The notes beneath the pieces were generated by a model. That model had not been told where the DNA came from, did no database searches, and worked only from the letters and a program-made list of their open reading frames with translations. From Aromatoleum bremense (lineage in GTDB: Bacteria > Pseudomonadota > Gammaproteobacteria > Burkholderiales > Rhodocyclaceae), in assembly GCF_017894365.1 (NCBI RefSeq), contig NZ_CP059467.1, positions 1,054,001 to 1,118,000 on the forward strand: a stretch of 64,000 bases of DNA, read 5' to 3'. The translations under genes and the position numbers were made by a program. Positions within the stretch are counted from its first letter, which is position 1; each line of letters begins with the position of its first letter. Below, piece after piece: positions 39,888 to 50,037 of this stretch.

Positions 39888-41248
39888 CAGGCCGGAGCCG
39901 GTGGAACGGATCGGCAAATACGACATCCGCGGGCTGATCGGCGAAGGCGCGACCAGCTCCGTCTATCTCGCATACGACCCATTCACCGGCCGCGATGTCG
40001 CCATCAAGCAACTCCATCGCGACGTCCTGCGCGACGCCGACCGGGACTGCCTGCATCGCACGCTGCTGCTGAACGAAGCGGCGCTCGCCGGCAAGCTCGT
40101 CCATCCGCACATCGTCCAGATCCACGACGCGGCGATCGACGACAGCCAGGCCTATATCGCGATGGAGTATGTACCGGGCGGCACGCTTGCCGCATTCTGC
40201 CGCCCGGACAGCCTGCTGCCGTTCGAACGGCTCATCGAGATCATCTTCCGGTGCACGCGCGCGCTCGATTTCGCGTTTCGCCGGGGCATCATCCACCGCG
40301 ACATCAAGCCTGCGAACATCCTGCTTGTCGACCGGGACGGGCAGGACATCAAGATTTCCGATTTCGGCACGGCCGTGCACGCCGCTGGCGACGCAACGCA
40401 GGTTCTCGGCGTCGGCTCCCCCGCGTACATGTCGCCGCAGCAGGTGCGCGACATGCCGCTGAACCACCAGACCGATATCCATTCGCTGGGCGTCGTGATG
40501 TTCCAGCTCCTCACCGGGCGGCTGCCGTTCGAATCCGACAGCCATTACAGCCTGCTCTACCGCATCGCGCACGAGGAAGCGCCTGCGCCATCGTCGATCC
40601 GTCCTGACGTCCCGGAAGCACTGGATGCGATCGTGCGCCGCGCGCTGGAGAAAGACCTCGCCCGCCGCTACCAGGACTGGGCGGAGTTTTCGCATGATCT
40701 CGCCCAGGCATCCCGCAACCGGAAGATCAATGCCGACCGCGCGGAAGTTGCCGACGCGGAGAAATACGAGGCCCTGCGACGACTCGCGTTCTTCCGTGAG
40801 TTCAGCGACGCCGAGCTATGGGAAATCATCGGCTTTTCGCAGTGGAGCCGCGCCGAACCCGGCACCGTGGTGATGAAGGAAGGGGAAAGCGGTGATCACT
40901 TCTGCTTGCTGGCCGAAGGCGAAGCGCGTGTCGTCAAGCGCGGCAAGCTCCTTCACCTGCTGACGGACGGCGACTGTTTCGGCGAGATGGCGCTGTTTTC
41001 GGCAGGGGGCCGGGCCCGCTCGGCAACCGTCGAGGCCACGACCGCACTCAGCGTGCTTCGCATCGGTGTGGCCGCGCTCGAGCGCGCATCCGACACCTGC
41101 AGGATGCATTTCTACAAGGCCTTCCTCGAAGTGCTGTCGACCCGTTTGTCGATGGCCAATTCGAGGATTGCGAACGCCGGGCCATGACCCCCCGACCTGC
41201 AAGGCCGGCTTGCCCGCGCCCAGAATCCGGCGCCGGGCGAAGCGCGGA

Positions 41249-41578
41249 TCAGGAAGCGGACGTTACGCCTGCTTCGGTGAGCATCGTCTTCAATTCGCCG
41301 TTTTCATACATCTCGCGCATGATGTCGCAGCCACCGACGAATTCACCGTTCACGTACAGCTGCGGGATCGTCGGCCAGTTCGCAAACTGCTTGATGCCAT
41401 TGCGGATTTCGTCGTTCTCGAGAACGTTCACCGAAAAGAACTTCGGCACACCGCTGTGCTTGAGAATCTGCACGGCCGTCGACGAAAAGCCGCACTGCGG
41501 GAACTGGGGCGTGCCCTTCATGTACAGGACGACGGGGTTCGTGGTGACCTGTTCGCGGATGACTTCCTGGATGTCCAT
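41249..41578 (-). CDS. grxD: Monothiol glutaredoxin (Grx4 family)
   Basis: The 109-residue protein has the CGFS active site at Cys29 ([16 protein letters not shown]) and the glutathione-binding [19 protein letters not shown] block. Grx4 proteins carry and deliver [2Fe-2S] clusters, usually with BolA. The gene is a single leftward unit between the kinase (convergent) and prmC. Confidence 0.95.
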   Translation of the reverse strand: MDIQEVIREQVTTNPVVLYMKGTPQFPQCGFSSTAVQILKHSGVPKFFSVNVLENDEIRNGIKQFANWPTIPQLYVNGEFVGGCDIMREMYENGELKTMLTEAGVTSAS

Positions 41579-41683
41579 GATTTATGTTCCAAAAGTTGAG
41601 TGTTTCACTCGGGTAATTCTATGGGTGGATGTCGCACGCGTCAATAGCCTCTGGACGCCGTGCGAGCGCAGGGCTCGCCACGA

Positions 41684-42520
41684 TCAACGGCCGCGCCACT
41701 GCCCCCCCGACACCCGTTCGATGCCCGCCAGATCCTTCCACGAGGCGATCGCCGAAAACCCGGCATCAGTCAGCAGCCCGCGCACCGCGGCCGCCTGGTC
41801 GAAACCGTGTTCCATGAACAGCCAGCCGCCGGGTTCGAGGTGGCGCGGGGCCTGCGCGGCGATGGCCGCGAGATCGTCGAGCCCGTCGGGGCCGGCGGCA
41901 AGCGCGGTGCTCGGTTCGAAGCGCACGTCGCCCTCTTCGAGATGCGGGTCGGCCGCCGCAACATAGGGCGGATTCGCGACGATGAGTTGATAGTGGTCGT
42001 CGCCGAGCGAAGAAAACCAGTCGCCGAGCACGAAGGAGACGCTCGCCCGCAAGCGTGCCGCGTTCGCCATCGCGACCCACAGCGCTTCGCGCGAACGATC
42101 GACCGCGACGACGTCGGCCTGCGGCAGCTCGAGCGCGATGCTGACCGCGAGCGCGCCGCTCCCGGTACCGAGATCGAGCACGCGCGTATGCGGCTTGTCG
42201 CCGAAATGCGCCAGCGCCAGTTCCACCAGCAGTTCGGTGTCGGGACGCGGAATCAGCACTGCCGGCGTCACGATGAACGGGTGGCCGAAGAACTCGCGCT
42301 CGCCGGTCAGGTAAGCAACCGGCTCGCCGGCCTCGCGCCGCTCGACCAGCGAGCGGAACTCTGCCCACTCCGGCGCTTCGAGCCTGGCTTCCGGATACGC
42401 CGCGAGGCGCACCGCCGAACACTGCAGCACATGGCGCAGCAGAATGCGCGCATCGACGACCGCGATCCGCGCCCGCGCCCAGTTCAGCGCGCCGCCGATA
42501 TCGGGCGCAGCTTCGGTCAT
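41684..42520 (-). CDS. prmC: Peptide chain release factor N5-glutamine methyltransferase
   Basis: The 278-residue SAM methyltransferase (PrmC/HemK) modifies the GGQ glutamine of the release factor encoded just upstream. It has VLDLGTGSGALAVSIAL for SAM binding and IVANPPYVA as the catalytic NPPY motif. The start MTEAAPDIGGALNWAR at 42520 lies 7 bases after the prfA stop; an ATG at 42550 would overlap prfA. The hemA-prfA-prmC order is conserved. Confidence 0.95.
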   Translation of the reverse strand: MTEAAPDIGGALNWARARIAVVDARILLRHVLQCSAVRLAAYPEARLEAPEWAEFRSLVERREAGEPVAYLTGEREFFGHPFIVTPAVLIPRPDTELLVELALAHFGDKPHTRVLDLGTGSGALAVSIALELPQADVVAVDRSREALWVAMANAARLRASVSFVLGDWFSSLGDDHYQLIVANPPYVAAADPHLEEGDVRFEPSTALAAGPDGLDDLAAIAAQAPRHLEPGGWLFMEHGFDQAAAVRGLLTDAGFSAIASWKDLAGIERVSGGQWRGR

Positions 42521-42527
42521 TTTCACG

Positions 42528-43607
42528 TCAGTCGCCTCCCAGCGCCGCAAGCTGGTCGGCCTGGTGCTCGCGCGTCAGCGTATCGATGAGCTCGTCCAGA
42601 TCGCCCTGCATCACCGCGTCGAGCTTGTAGAGCGTGAGGTTGATGCGATGATCCGTGACGCGCCCCTGCGGATAGTTGTACGTGCGAATGCGTTCGGACC
42701 GGTCGCCACTGCCGACCAGGCTCTTGCGCGTGGCGGCCTCGCGCGCCTGCTGCTCGCGCAATTGCCGGTCGTGGATGCGTGCGGCGAGCACCGACATCGC
42801 CTGCGCGCGGTTGCGATGCTGGGAACGATCGTCCTGGCACTCGACGACGATGCCGCTCGGAAGGTGCGTGATGCGCACCGCCGAATCGGTCTTGTTGATG
42901 TGCTGGCCGCCCGCACCGCTGGCGCGGAACGTGTCGACGCGCAGGTCCGCGGGATTGATGTTCACCGCTTCGACTTCATCGGCCTCGGGCATCACGGCCA
43001 CCGTGCAGGCAGAGGTATGGATGCGTCCCTGCGTTTCCGTCACGGGGATGCGCTGCACACGATGCCCGCCGGACTCGAACTTGAGCTTCGAATACGCCCC
43101 GGCGCCGGCGACGCGCAGGATCACTTCCTTGTAGCCGCCGAGATCCGACGGACTCGACGACACGATCTCGACCTTCCAGCGCTGGCGCTCGGCATAGCGC
43201 GTGTACATGCGCAGCAAGTCGCCGGCGAACAGCGAGGCTTCGTCGCCGCCGGTACCGGCACGCACTTCGAGAAACAGGTTGCGTTCGTCGCTCGGGTCGC
43301 GCGGCAGCAGCGCACGCTGCAATTCAGCCTCCAGCGCCTGCAGGCGCACCGCCCCCGTTTCGAGCTCGCTCTCGGCGAGCTCGCGCATCTCGGCGTCGGC
43401 CAGCATGGCGCGCGCACTCTCGCAGTCGACCTCGGCTTGGTGGTAAGCGCCGTACAAGGCGACAACCGGTTCGATCTCGGCCCGCTCGCGCCCGAGCGAA
43501 CGGAACGCATCCATATCACGCACGGCGTCCTCGGACGACAACTCGCGATCGAGTTCCGCCAGGCGGTGGGTCAGGAGTTCGAGCTTGTCGCGGATGCTCT
43601 GCTTCAT
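42528..43607 (-). CDS. prfA: Peptide chain release factor 1
   Basis: The 359-residue factor ends translation at UAA and UAG. The catalytic GGQ lies in [20 protein letters not shown] at about residue 230, and the codon-recognition region is upstream in domain 2. Length matches E. coli RF1 (360). It follows hemA with a 47-base gap and precedes prmC. Confidence 0.97.
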   Translation of the reverse strand: MKQSIRDKLELLTHRLAELDRELSSEDAVRDMDAFRSLGRERAEIEPVVALYGAYHQAEVDCESARAMLADAEMRELAESELETGAVRLQALEAELQRALLPRDPSDERNLFLEVRAGTGGDEASLFAGDLLRMYTRYAERQRWKVEIVSSSPSDLGGYKEVILRVAGAGAYSKLKFESGGHRVQRIPVTETQGRIHTSACTVAVMPEADEVEAVNINPADLRVDTFRASGAGGQHINKTDSAVRITHLPSGIVVECQDDRSQHRNRAQAMSVLAARIHDRQLREQQAREAATRKSLVGSGDRSERIRTYNYPQGRVTDHRINLTLYKLDAVMQGDLDELIDTLTREHQADQLAALGGD

Positions 43608-43654
43608 GAAAGGCGTGATCGAGTGGGAAACGAAACGGGTTGGGCGGCCGACGG

Positions 43655-44908
43655 CTAATCGGGGGAGTTGAGGTTGAACAACTGCTGGACGAGCCTGCTC
43701 GCATCGGCCTGCTGCTCGCCTTCGGACTGATTGAGATAGCGGGTCGGACCATGCATCAGCTTGTTGATCAGCCCATGACTCAGCGCATCGAGCACTTTCT
43801 GCGGATCTTCGCCTTTTGCCAGCAGACGCGTCGCGCGCTCCAGTTCGACCGCGCGCACCGTCTCTGCGTGCTGGCGCAGCGCGCGAATCGTCGGCACCGC
43901 ATCGCGCGCCTGCATCCAGTGCAGAAAACCATTGACGCGCGAATCGATGATCTCCTCGGCTTCCAGCACGGCCTGCTGCCGCGACTCGAGACCCGCGTCG
44001 ACGATCTGCGCGAGATCGTCGACGGTGTACAGGAAAACGTCGTCGAGCTGGCCGACTTCGGCCTCGATGTCGCGTGGCACCGCGAGATCGACCATCACGA
44101 TCGGCCGGTGCCGGCGCGCCTTGATGGCGCGCTCGACCATGCCCAGACCGACGATCGGCAGCGGGCTGGCCGTACAGGACACCACGACGTCGAAGTGCGG
44201 CAGCATCTCGCCGACCACGTCGAGCCGCATGACTTCCGCCCCGAAGCGATGCGCGAGCAACTGCGCGCGCGCTTCGGTGCGGTTCGCGACCGCGATCCGC
44301 TTCGGGCACGCCCCGGCGAAATATGCGGCACACAGTTCGATCATCTCGCCGGCGCCGATGAAGAGCACGCGCTGGTCCGACATCCGCTCGAAAATGCGCT
44401 CGGAAAGATGCATCGCCGCCGCCGCCATCGACACGATGTTCGCCCCGATCGCCGTCGTCGAGCGCACTTCCTTCGCGACGGCAAAAGTGTTCTGGAACAG
44501 TTTGTGCAGCAGCGTGCCCATCGTCCCAGCCTCTTCGGCACGGCGGGCAGCGTCCTTCACCTGGCCGAGGATCTGCGGCTCGCCGAGGACCATCGAGTCG
44601 AGCCCGCTCGCGACGCGGAAGACATGCCGGACCGCATCGCGTTGCGGATAGGTATAGAGATACGGCGAGACTTCGCTCAACGGCAGGTGATGAAAACGCG
44701 CCAGCCAGTCGGCAGCGTGCTGCGGTTGCTCCGTGGCGAAGTACAGTTCGGTGCGATTGCAGGTCGACAGGATCGCCGCCTCGCGCACCGTCCGCTCGTG
44801 CGTCAGATCATGCAGCGCGTCGTCCAAGCGCTCGGGCTGAAACGCCACCTGCTCGCGAATCGTGAGCGGCGCCGTATGATGATTCAGGCCAAGAGCATAA
44901 AGTTGCAT
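43655..44908 (-). CDS. hemA: Glutamyl-tRNA reductase
   Basis: The 417-residue enzyme makes glutamate-1-semialdehyde, the first step of the C5 tetrapyrrole pathway. It has [14 protein letters not shown] at the N-terminus, the catalytic Cys50 in [12 protein letters not shown], the NADPH-binding [14 protein letters not shown], and a C-terminal dimerisation helix. A clear TATAAT -10 box lies upstream. It leads the hemA-prfA-prmC operon. Confidence 0.97.
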   Translation of the reverse strand: MQLYALGLNHHTAPLTIREQVAFQPERLDDALHDLTHERTVREAAILSTCNRTELYFATEQPQHAADWLARFHHLPLSEVSPYLYTYPQRDAVRHVFRVASGLDSMVLGEPQILGQVKDAARRAEEAGTMGTLLHKLFQNTFAVAKEVRSTTAIGANIVSMAAAAMHLSERIFERMSDQRVLFIGAGEMIELCAAYFAGACPKRIAVANRTEARAQLLAHRFGAEVMRLDVVGEMLPHFDVVVSCTASPLPIVGLGMVERAIKARRHRPIVMVDLAVPRDIEAEVGQLDDVFLYTVDDLAQIVDAGLESRQQAVLEAEEIIDSRVNGFLHWMQARDAVPTIRALRQHAETVRAVELERATRLLAKGEDPQKVLDALSHGLINKLMHGPTRYLNQSEGEQQADASRLVQQLFNLNSPD

Positions 44909-44938
44909 GCGCGATCGCAGGGGAGCGTAATGCCGCGA

Positions 44939-44944
44939 ATTATA
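44939..44944 (-). promoter_or_regulatory. -10 element for hemA
   Basis: A perfect TATAAT on the minus strand sits 31 bases before the hemA start. TTGCAG lies 13 bases further upstream, which is too close for a standard -35, so the promoter may be activator-dependent. Confidence 0.5.
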
Positions 44945-45010
44945 GCACTCCGCGAAACTGCAAAAGATTGAGCAAAATCAGGCAGTTCTGTCAGGTCTTC
45001 GGCAGCGTCA

Positions 45011-45046
45011 ACGAAAACGGGCCGGCATTCGCCGGCCCGTTTTCGT
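45011..45046 (-). terminator. Intrinsic terminator of tRNA-Phe
   Basis: A perfect 16-bp stem (ACGAAAACGGGCCGGC and its complement) has a 4-base loop. It starts 5 bases after the tRNA 3' end on the minus strand, with TTTT inside the descending arm. It separates tRNA-Phe from hemA. Confidence 0.8.
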
Positions 45047-45050
45047 ATTC

Positions 45051-45126
45051 TGGTGGCCAGGGACGGAATCGAACCGCCGACACGCGGATTTTCAATCCGC
45101 TGCTCTACCAACTGAGCTACCTGGCC
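45051..45126 (-). tRNA. tRNA-Phe (anticodon GAA)
   Basis: The 76-base minus-strand gene begins GGCCAGGTAGCTCAGTTGG, has anticodon loop TTGAAAA, GGTTCGATTCC in the T-arm, and an encoded CCA end. The acceptor stem GGCCAGG pairs with CCTGGCC. Confidence 0.97.
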
Positions 45127-45138
45127 GGGAAAGCGCGC

Positions 45139-45166
45139 ATTATAGCCGAATCGGGAGCGCCGTCAA
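45139..45166 (-). promoter_or_regulatory. Sigma70-type promoter of tRNA-Phe
   Basis: TTGACG, a 16-base spacer and TATAAT lie on the minus strand. They place the transcript start about 6 bases before the mature tRNA 5' end. A GC-rich stretch (GCGCGC) follows the -10 box, like a stringent discriminator. Confidence 0.8.
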
Positions 45167-45210
45167 TCACCGATGCAAAAATCGTTTCTGCTCCCCAGAA
45201 GGCAGGCTCC

Positions 45211-46698
45211 TCAGGTTACCGAAAATGACGGGAGGAAAGGCTGGGCCGGCGGGGTGACCAGCGGTCCGCGCGGGAACAGGACCTGCGCCGTCGTACCGGG
45301 ACCTGTCGGGTTTGGATTCAGCGTCACCGTGGCGCGGTGCAGCTCGGCGATCTCCCGCACGATCGGCAAACCCAGGCCCGAACCGTCAACACCGCTACCG
45401 AGCACACGATAGAAGCGTTCGAAGACGCGCTCGCGGTCCGCTTCCGGAATGCCGGTGCCCGTATCTTCGATCTCCAGCACGATCGCGCCCGCAACGCGGG
45501 TTCGCGCGGTGACACGTCCGCCATGCGGCGTGTATTTGATCGCATTGTCGAGCAGGTTCTTGATCAGTTCGCGCAGCAGCACCGGGTTACCCTCGATCGG
45601 CAATGCCCGGCCCGCATCCTCGACCCCCAGGTCGATTCCTTTCACTTGCGCACGCGGATACAGCTCGAGCGCCACATCGCGCACCATCGCATCGAGGTCC
45701 ACCTGCTCCACCGCGTACAGTTTTTCGAAACTCGCTTCCGCGCGGGCAAGCGACAGCAACTGAGTGATCAGATGGCTGGCCCGGTCGGTGCTGTCCGCGA
45801 TGCGCTGCAACGATTCGCGCAGTTGCTCGGGGTCCGTTTCGAGCAGCGCGAGGTCGGTCTGCATCTTCAGGCCGGTCAGCGGCGTGCGCATCTGGTGCGC
45901 CGCGTCGGCGATGAAGCGTTGCTGCGCCTGCAGATTCTCTTCGAGACGCGCCATCATGTCGTTGAACGCGACGATCACCGGCCGCACTTCCTCGGGAACG
46001 CTCGCCGCCGCGATCGGCGACAGGTCGGTCGGACGCCGGCGGCGGATCAGGCTCTGCAACCGGTTCAGCGGCGCGATGCCGCGCGTCAGGCCGACCCACA
46101 CGAGCACGACCGCGATCGGGATGATCGCGAACTGGGGCAGCAGCACGCCGGTCACGACGCGCGACGCGAGGTCGCTGCGCTTGTTGCGCGTCTCGGCCAC
46201 CTGCACCAGCACCAGCGGGCTTGCGGGTTCGGGCCAGGCACGCAGGTACTGGTACGCGACGCGCACCTCCTCGCCGTGAATCACGTCGTCGCGATACAGC
46301 ACCTCCTCCGCGACCACGGTCGCGGGCGGCGCGACCCAAGAAATTTCGCGGTCTCCGGTGACGACTTCGCCGCTGCCGTTGGCAACCTGGTAATAGACGG
46401 TGTCGTCCTGGTCGGCGCGAAACAGCGCCCGCGGCGGCGCAGGAAAATGCACCGCGATATTCCCGCCTTCGACCGACACGAGGCGTCCGAGCGCCCGCAC
46501 GCTGTCTGCCATCGCCCGGTCATACGGCTGGTTCGCCAGATTGTCGGCGACGTTGTGCGTGACGATGATAGAGATCGGCCACAGGAACAGCAGTGGCGCG
46601 AGCATCCAGTCGAGGATCTCGCCGAACAGCGAGTTCGGCTGCGACGGCGGTCGGTTCGCTGCCGCCGTCTTGTCAGGCTTTCGCCGTCTGGACCGCAT
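45211..46698 (-). CDS. Sensor histidine kinase, TctE-like
   Basis: The 495-residue membrane kinase has a first transmembrane helix at about residues 30-50 (ILDWMLAPLLFLWPISIIVT), a periplasmic sensor region of about 120 residues (TctE-type), a second helix at about 185-205, and HAMP. The HisKA box is FIADAAHQMRTPLTGL, and the HATPase region has ELIKNLLDNAIKYTP, IEDTGTGIP and GSGLGLPIV. The ATG at 46698 overlaps the regulator gene by 26 bases. TctE kinases sense tricarboxylates such as citrate; the actual signal here is unknown. Confidence 0.9.
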   Translation of the reverse strand: MRSRRRKPDKTAAANRPPSQPNSLFGEILDWMLAPLLFLWPISIIVTHNVADNLANQPYDRAMADSVRALGRLVSVEGGNIAVHFPAPPRALFRADQDDTVYYQVANGSGEVVTGDREISWVAPPATVVAEEVLYRDDVIHGEEVRVAYQYLRAWPEPASPLVLVQVAETRNKRSDLASRVVTGVLLPQFAIIPIAVVLVWVGLTRGIAPLNRLQSLIRRRRPTDLSPIAAASVPEEVRPVIVAFNDMMARLEENLQAQQRFIADAAHQMRTPLTGLKMQTDLALLETDPEQLRESLQRIADSTDRASHLITQLLSLARAEASFEKLYAVEQVDLDAMVRDVALELYPRAQVKGIDLGVEDAGRALPIEGNPVLLRELIKNLLDNAIKYTPHGGRVTARTRVAGAIVLEIEDTGTGIPEADRERVFERFYRVLGSGVDGSGLGLPIVREIAELHRATVTLNPNPTGPGTTAQVLFPRGPLVTPPAQPFLPSFSVT

Positions 46699-47359
46699 CC
46701 GGGTTTTCCAGGCAGTAGCCGAGTCCGCGCACGGTGACGATGCGCACGCCACTGTCTTCGAGCTTCTTGCGCAGCCGGTGGACGTAGACCTCGATCGCAT
46801 TGCTCGAGACCTCCTCCCCCCAGCCGCACAGGTGATCCACGATCTGGTCCTTGCTCACCAGTCGCCCGGCCCGCAGGACGAAAATTTCGAGCAGGCCGAC
46901 TTCCCGCGCCGACAATTCGACGATCTGGCCGTTGATCTTCGCCACCCGGTCAGCCTGGTCGTACGAAAGGCTGCCGATCTCGATGCAGCGCGGCTGCCCG
47001 GTGCCGCGTCGCGTCAGCGCGCGCACGCGCGCCTCCAGTTCCGGCAGCGCGAAAGGCTTCGTCAGGTAGTCGTCGGCACCGGCATCGAGTCCTCGCACAC
47101 GCTCTTCGACCCCGTCCTGGGCGGTAAGGATCAGCACCGGCAACGCCGACTTGCGCGCGCGCAGGCGTTTCAGGACGTCAATCCCGGGGAGCTTCGGCAG
47201 GCCGAGGTCGAGAATCAGCAGATCGTATGTCTGGGTGGCCAGCGCGGCATCCGCCTCGCTGCCGGAAGCAACGTGATCGACGGCATAACCGCCGCGCTTG
47301 AGGGCCCGCCCGAGGCCGTCTGCAATCACCGAGTCATCTTCAGCAAGAAGGATCCGCAT
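46673..47359 (-). CDS. OmpR-family response regulator, TctD-like
   Basis: The 228-residue regulator has a receiver domain (MRILLAEDDSVIADGL, phospho-Asp51 in LLILDLGLP, Lys in DYLTKPFALPELEARV). Its OmpR/PhoB winged helix ends in VSSNAIEVYVHRLRKKLEDSGVRIVTVRGLGYCLE. It is co-transcribed with the kinase through a 26-base overlap. A direct repeat GTAAG-N6-GTAAG sits 12 bases before its start and may be its own binding site. Confidence 0.92.
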   Translation of the reverse strand: MRILLAEDDSVIADGLGRALKRGGYAVDHVASGSEADAALATQTYDLLILDLGLPKLPGIDVLKRLRARKSALPVLILTAQDGVEERVRGLDAGADDYLTKPFALPELEARVRALTRRGTGQPRCIEIGSLSYDQADRVAKINGQIVELSAREVGLLEIFVLRAGRLVSKDQIVDHLCGWGEEVSSNAIEVYVHRLRKKLEDSGVRIVTVRGLGYCLENPDAVQTAKA

Positions 47360-47371
47360 GGAAATATGGAT

Positions 47372-47387
47372 GTAAGTTGTCCGTAAG
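47372..47387 (-). promoter_or_regulatory. Direct repeat, candidate operator of the TctD-like regulator
   Basis: On the minus strand CTTAC-N6-CTTAC has an 11-base period, the layout used by OmpR/QseB/PmrA-type regulators that bind as head-to-tail dimers. It lies 12-28 bases before the regulator start, which suggests autoregulation. Confidence 0.45.
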
Positions 47388-47571
47388 CGGGCACGCCTAT
47401 TGTTGCACCCGCTGTTCTCCTATTACCGGCCCGGGGAATGTCGGCGCCTTTTCGGCCTGCACATTCCGGGGAGCGCCCGTTTGCACAACCGGTGCTCCCT
47501 GCCCCTTTTTCCTCACGATCGATTCATTATCCCACCTTTCCGCAGCGTGGCGTGTCGACACGTCCGTCACC

Positions 47572-47619
47572 GCGCCAAAGCAAACGGCCCCGCCGCAGCG
47601 GAGCCGTTTGCTTTGGCGC
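47572..47619 (-). terminator. Intrinsic terminator of groESL
   Basis: A perfect 17-bp stem (GCGCCAAAGCAAACGGC and its complement) has a 14-base loop. It lies 48 bases after the groEL stop on the minus strand and is the strongest hairpin in the 307-base gap between groEL and the regulator gene. The rest of that gap shows no coding signal. Confidence 0.75.
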
Positions 47620-47666
47620 CACCGGGCCTGAAAGCCCGGCAGCACGAGGCGAACCTCAGACCGGCA

Positions 47667-49322
<1,656 letters not shown>

Positions 49323-49364
49323 TCATTGCTCCTTGAATTCGTTGGACGGGGTCGACAGGGGCGC

Positions 49365-49655
49365 TCAGGCCTCGACGACGCCCATGATGTCTTCTTCGCG
49401 CATGACGAGCAGTTCGTCACCCTCGACTTTCACGGTCTGGCCGGCGTACTTGCCGAACAGCACCTTGTCGCCGACCTTGACGGCCATCGGGCGAACCTTG
49501 CCGTCGTCGAGGATCTTGCCGTTGCCCACGGCGAGCACTTCGCCCTGATCGGGCTTCTCGCCGGCCGAGTCGGGGATGACGATGCCGCTGGCGGTCTTGC
49601 GCTCGGCTTCCAGGCGCTTGACGATCACGCGATCATGCAAGGGACGAATTTTCAT
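49365..49655 (-). CDS. groES: Co-chaperonin GroES
   Basis: The 96-residue lid subunit starts [20 protein letters not shown]. It has the mobile loop [15 protein letters not shown] and [18 protein letters not shown]. It is the first gene of the groESL operon, with a ribosome site AGGAG and the CIRCE-controlled promoter about 90 bases upstream. Confidence 0.98.
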   Translation of the reverse strand: MKIRPLHDRVIVKRLEAERKTASGIVIPDSAGEKPDQGEVLAVGNGKILDDGKVRPMAVKVGDKVLFGKYAGQTVKVEGDELLVMREEDIMGVVEA

Positions 49656-49743
49656 CGAGATGACTCCTTCAGTTCGAATTCAACATATCTGCGGGCAGAC
49701 CCGCAGCATAAACATATCAAGGGCGCGGACTGGCCCGGGACGG

Positions 49744-49770
49744 TTAGCACTCACTGCCAACGAGTGCTAA
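49744..49770. promoter_or_regulatory. CIRCE operator (HrcA site)
   Basis: TTAGCACTC, a 9-base spacer and GAGTGCTAA match the CIRCE consensus perfectly. It covers the expected transcription start of groESL, so HrcA should repress the operon at normal temperature. Confidence 0.93.
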
Positions 49771-49798
49771 TAATAGGGACGGCCCCGGCCGATTTCAA
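49770..49798 (-). promoter_or_regulatory. Sigma70-like promoter of groESL
   Basis: TTGAAA, a 17-base spacer and TATTAT lie on the minus strand directly upstream of and touching CIRCE. No sigma32-type CCCCAT -10 motif is obvious, so control may rest mainly on HrcA. Confidence 0.65.
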
Positions 49799-49881
49799 GA
49801 GCGGAGAATTCAAATTCCCGTCGAGCGGCGACAGGAACGCGGGATGCTGCACCTTTTGCTCCATTCGACAGGAGGCCCGAT

Positions 49882-50037
49882 ATGGCCAAGCGCCGCATGC
49901 TCGGTGGCGACGACGCGCCGTACGTCTGCGACGCCGCAGGACGGGTCCCCCGGCATGCGACGGGGTCCCGCGGCGCCGTTCAAAATGCGATGGCGATGCC
50001 GAAATGCAGGCGCAGCCGCCGTTCCTCGTGGCCGTAA
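49882..50037 (+). CDS. Possible small ORF, 51 residues (doubtful)
   Basis: The ATG follows AGGAGG by 6 bases. The product (MAKRRMLGGDDAPYVCDAAG..., ending RRSRRSSWP) is basic and matches no family known to me. Its 3' half overlaps the end of tamA on the other strand. The ribosome site is the only strong support. It may be a remnant or a chance frame. Confidence 0.25.
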   Translation: MAKRRMLGGDDAPYVCDAAGRVPRHATGSRGAVQNAMAMPKCRRSRRSSWP

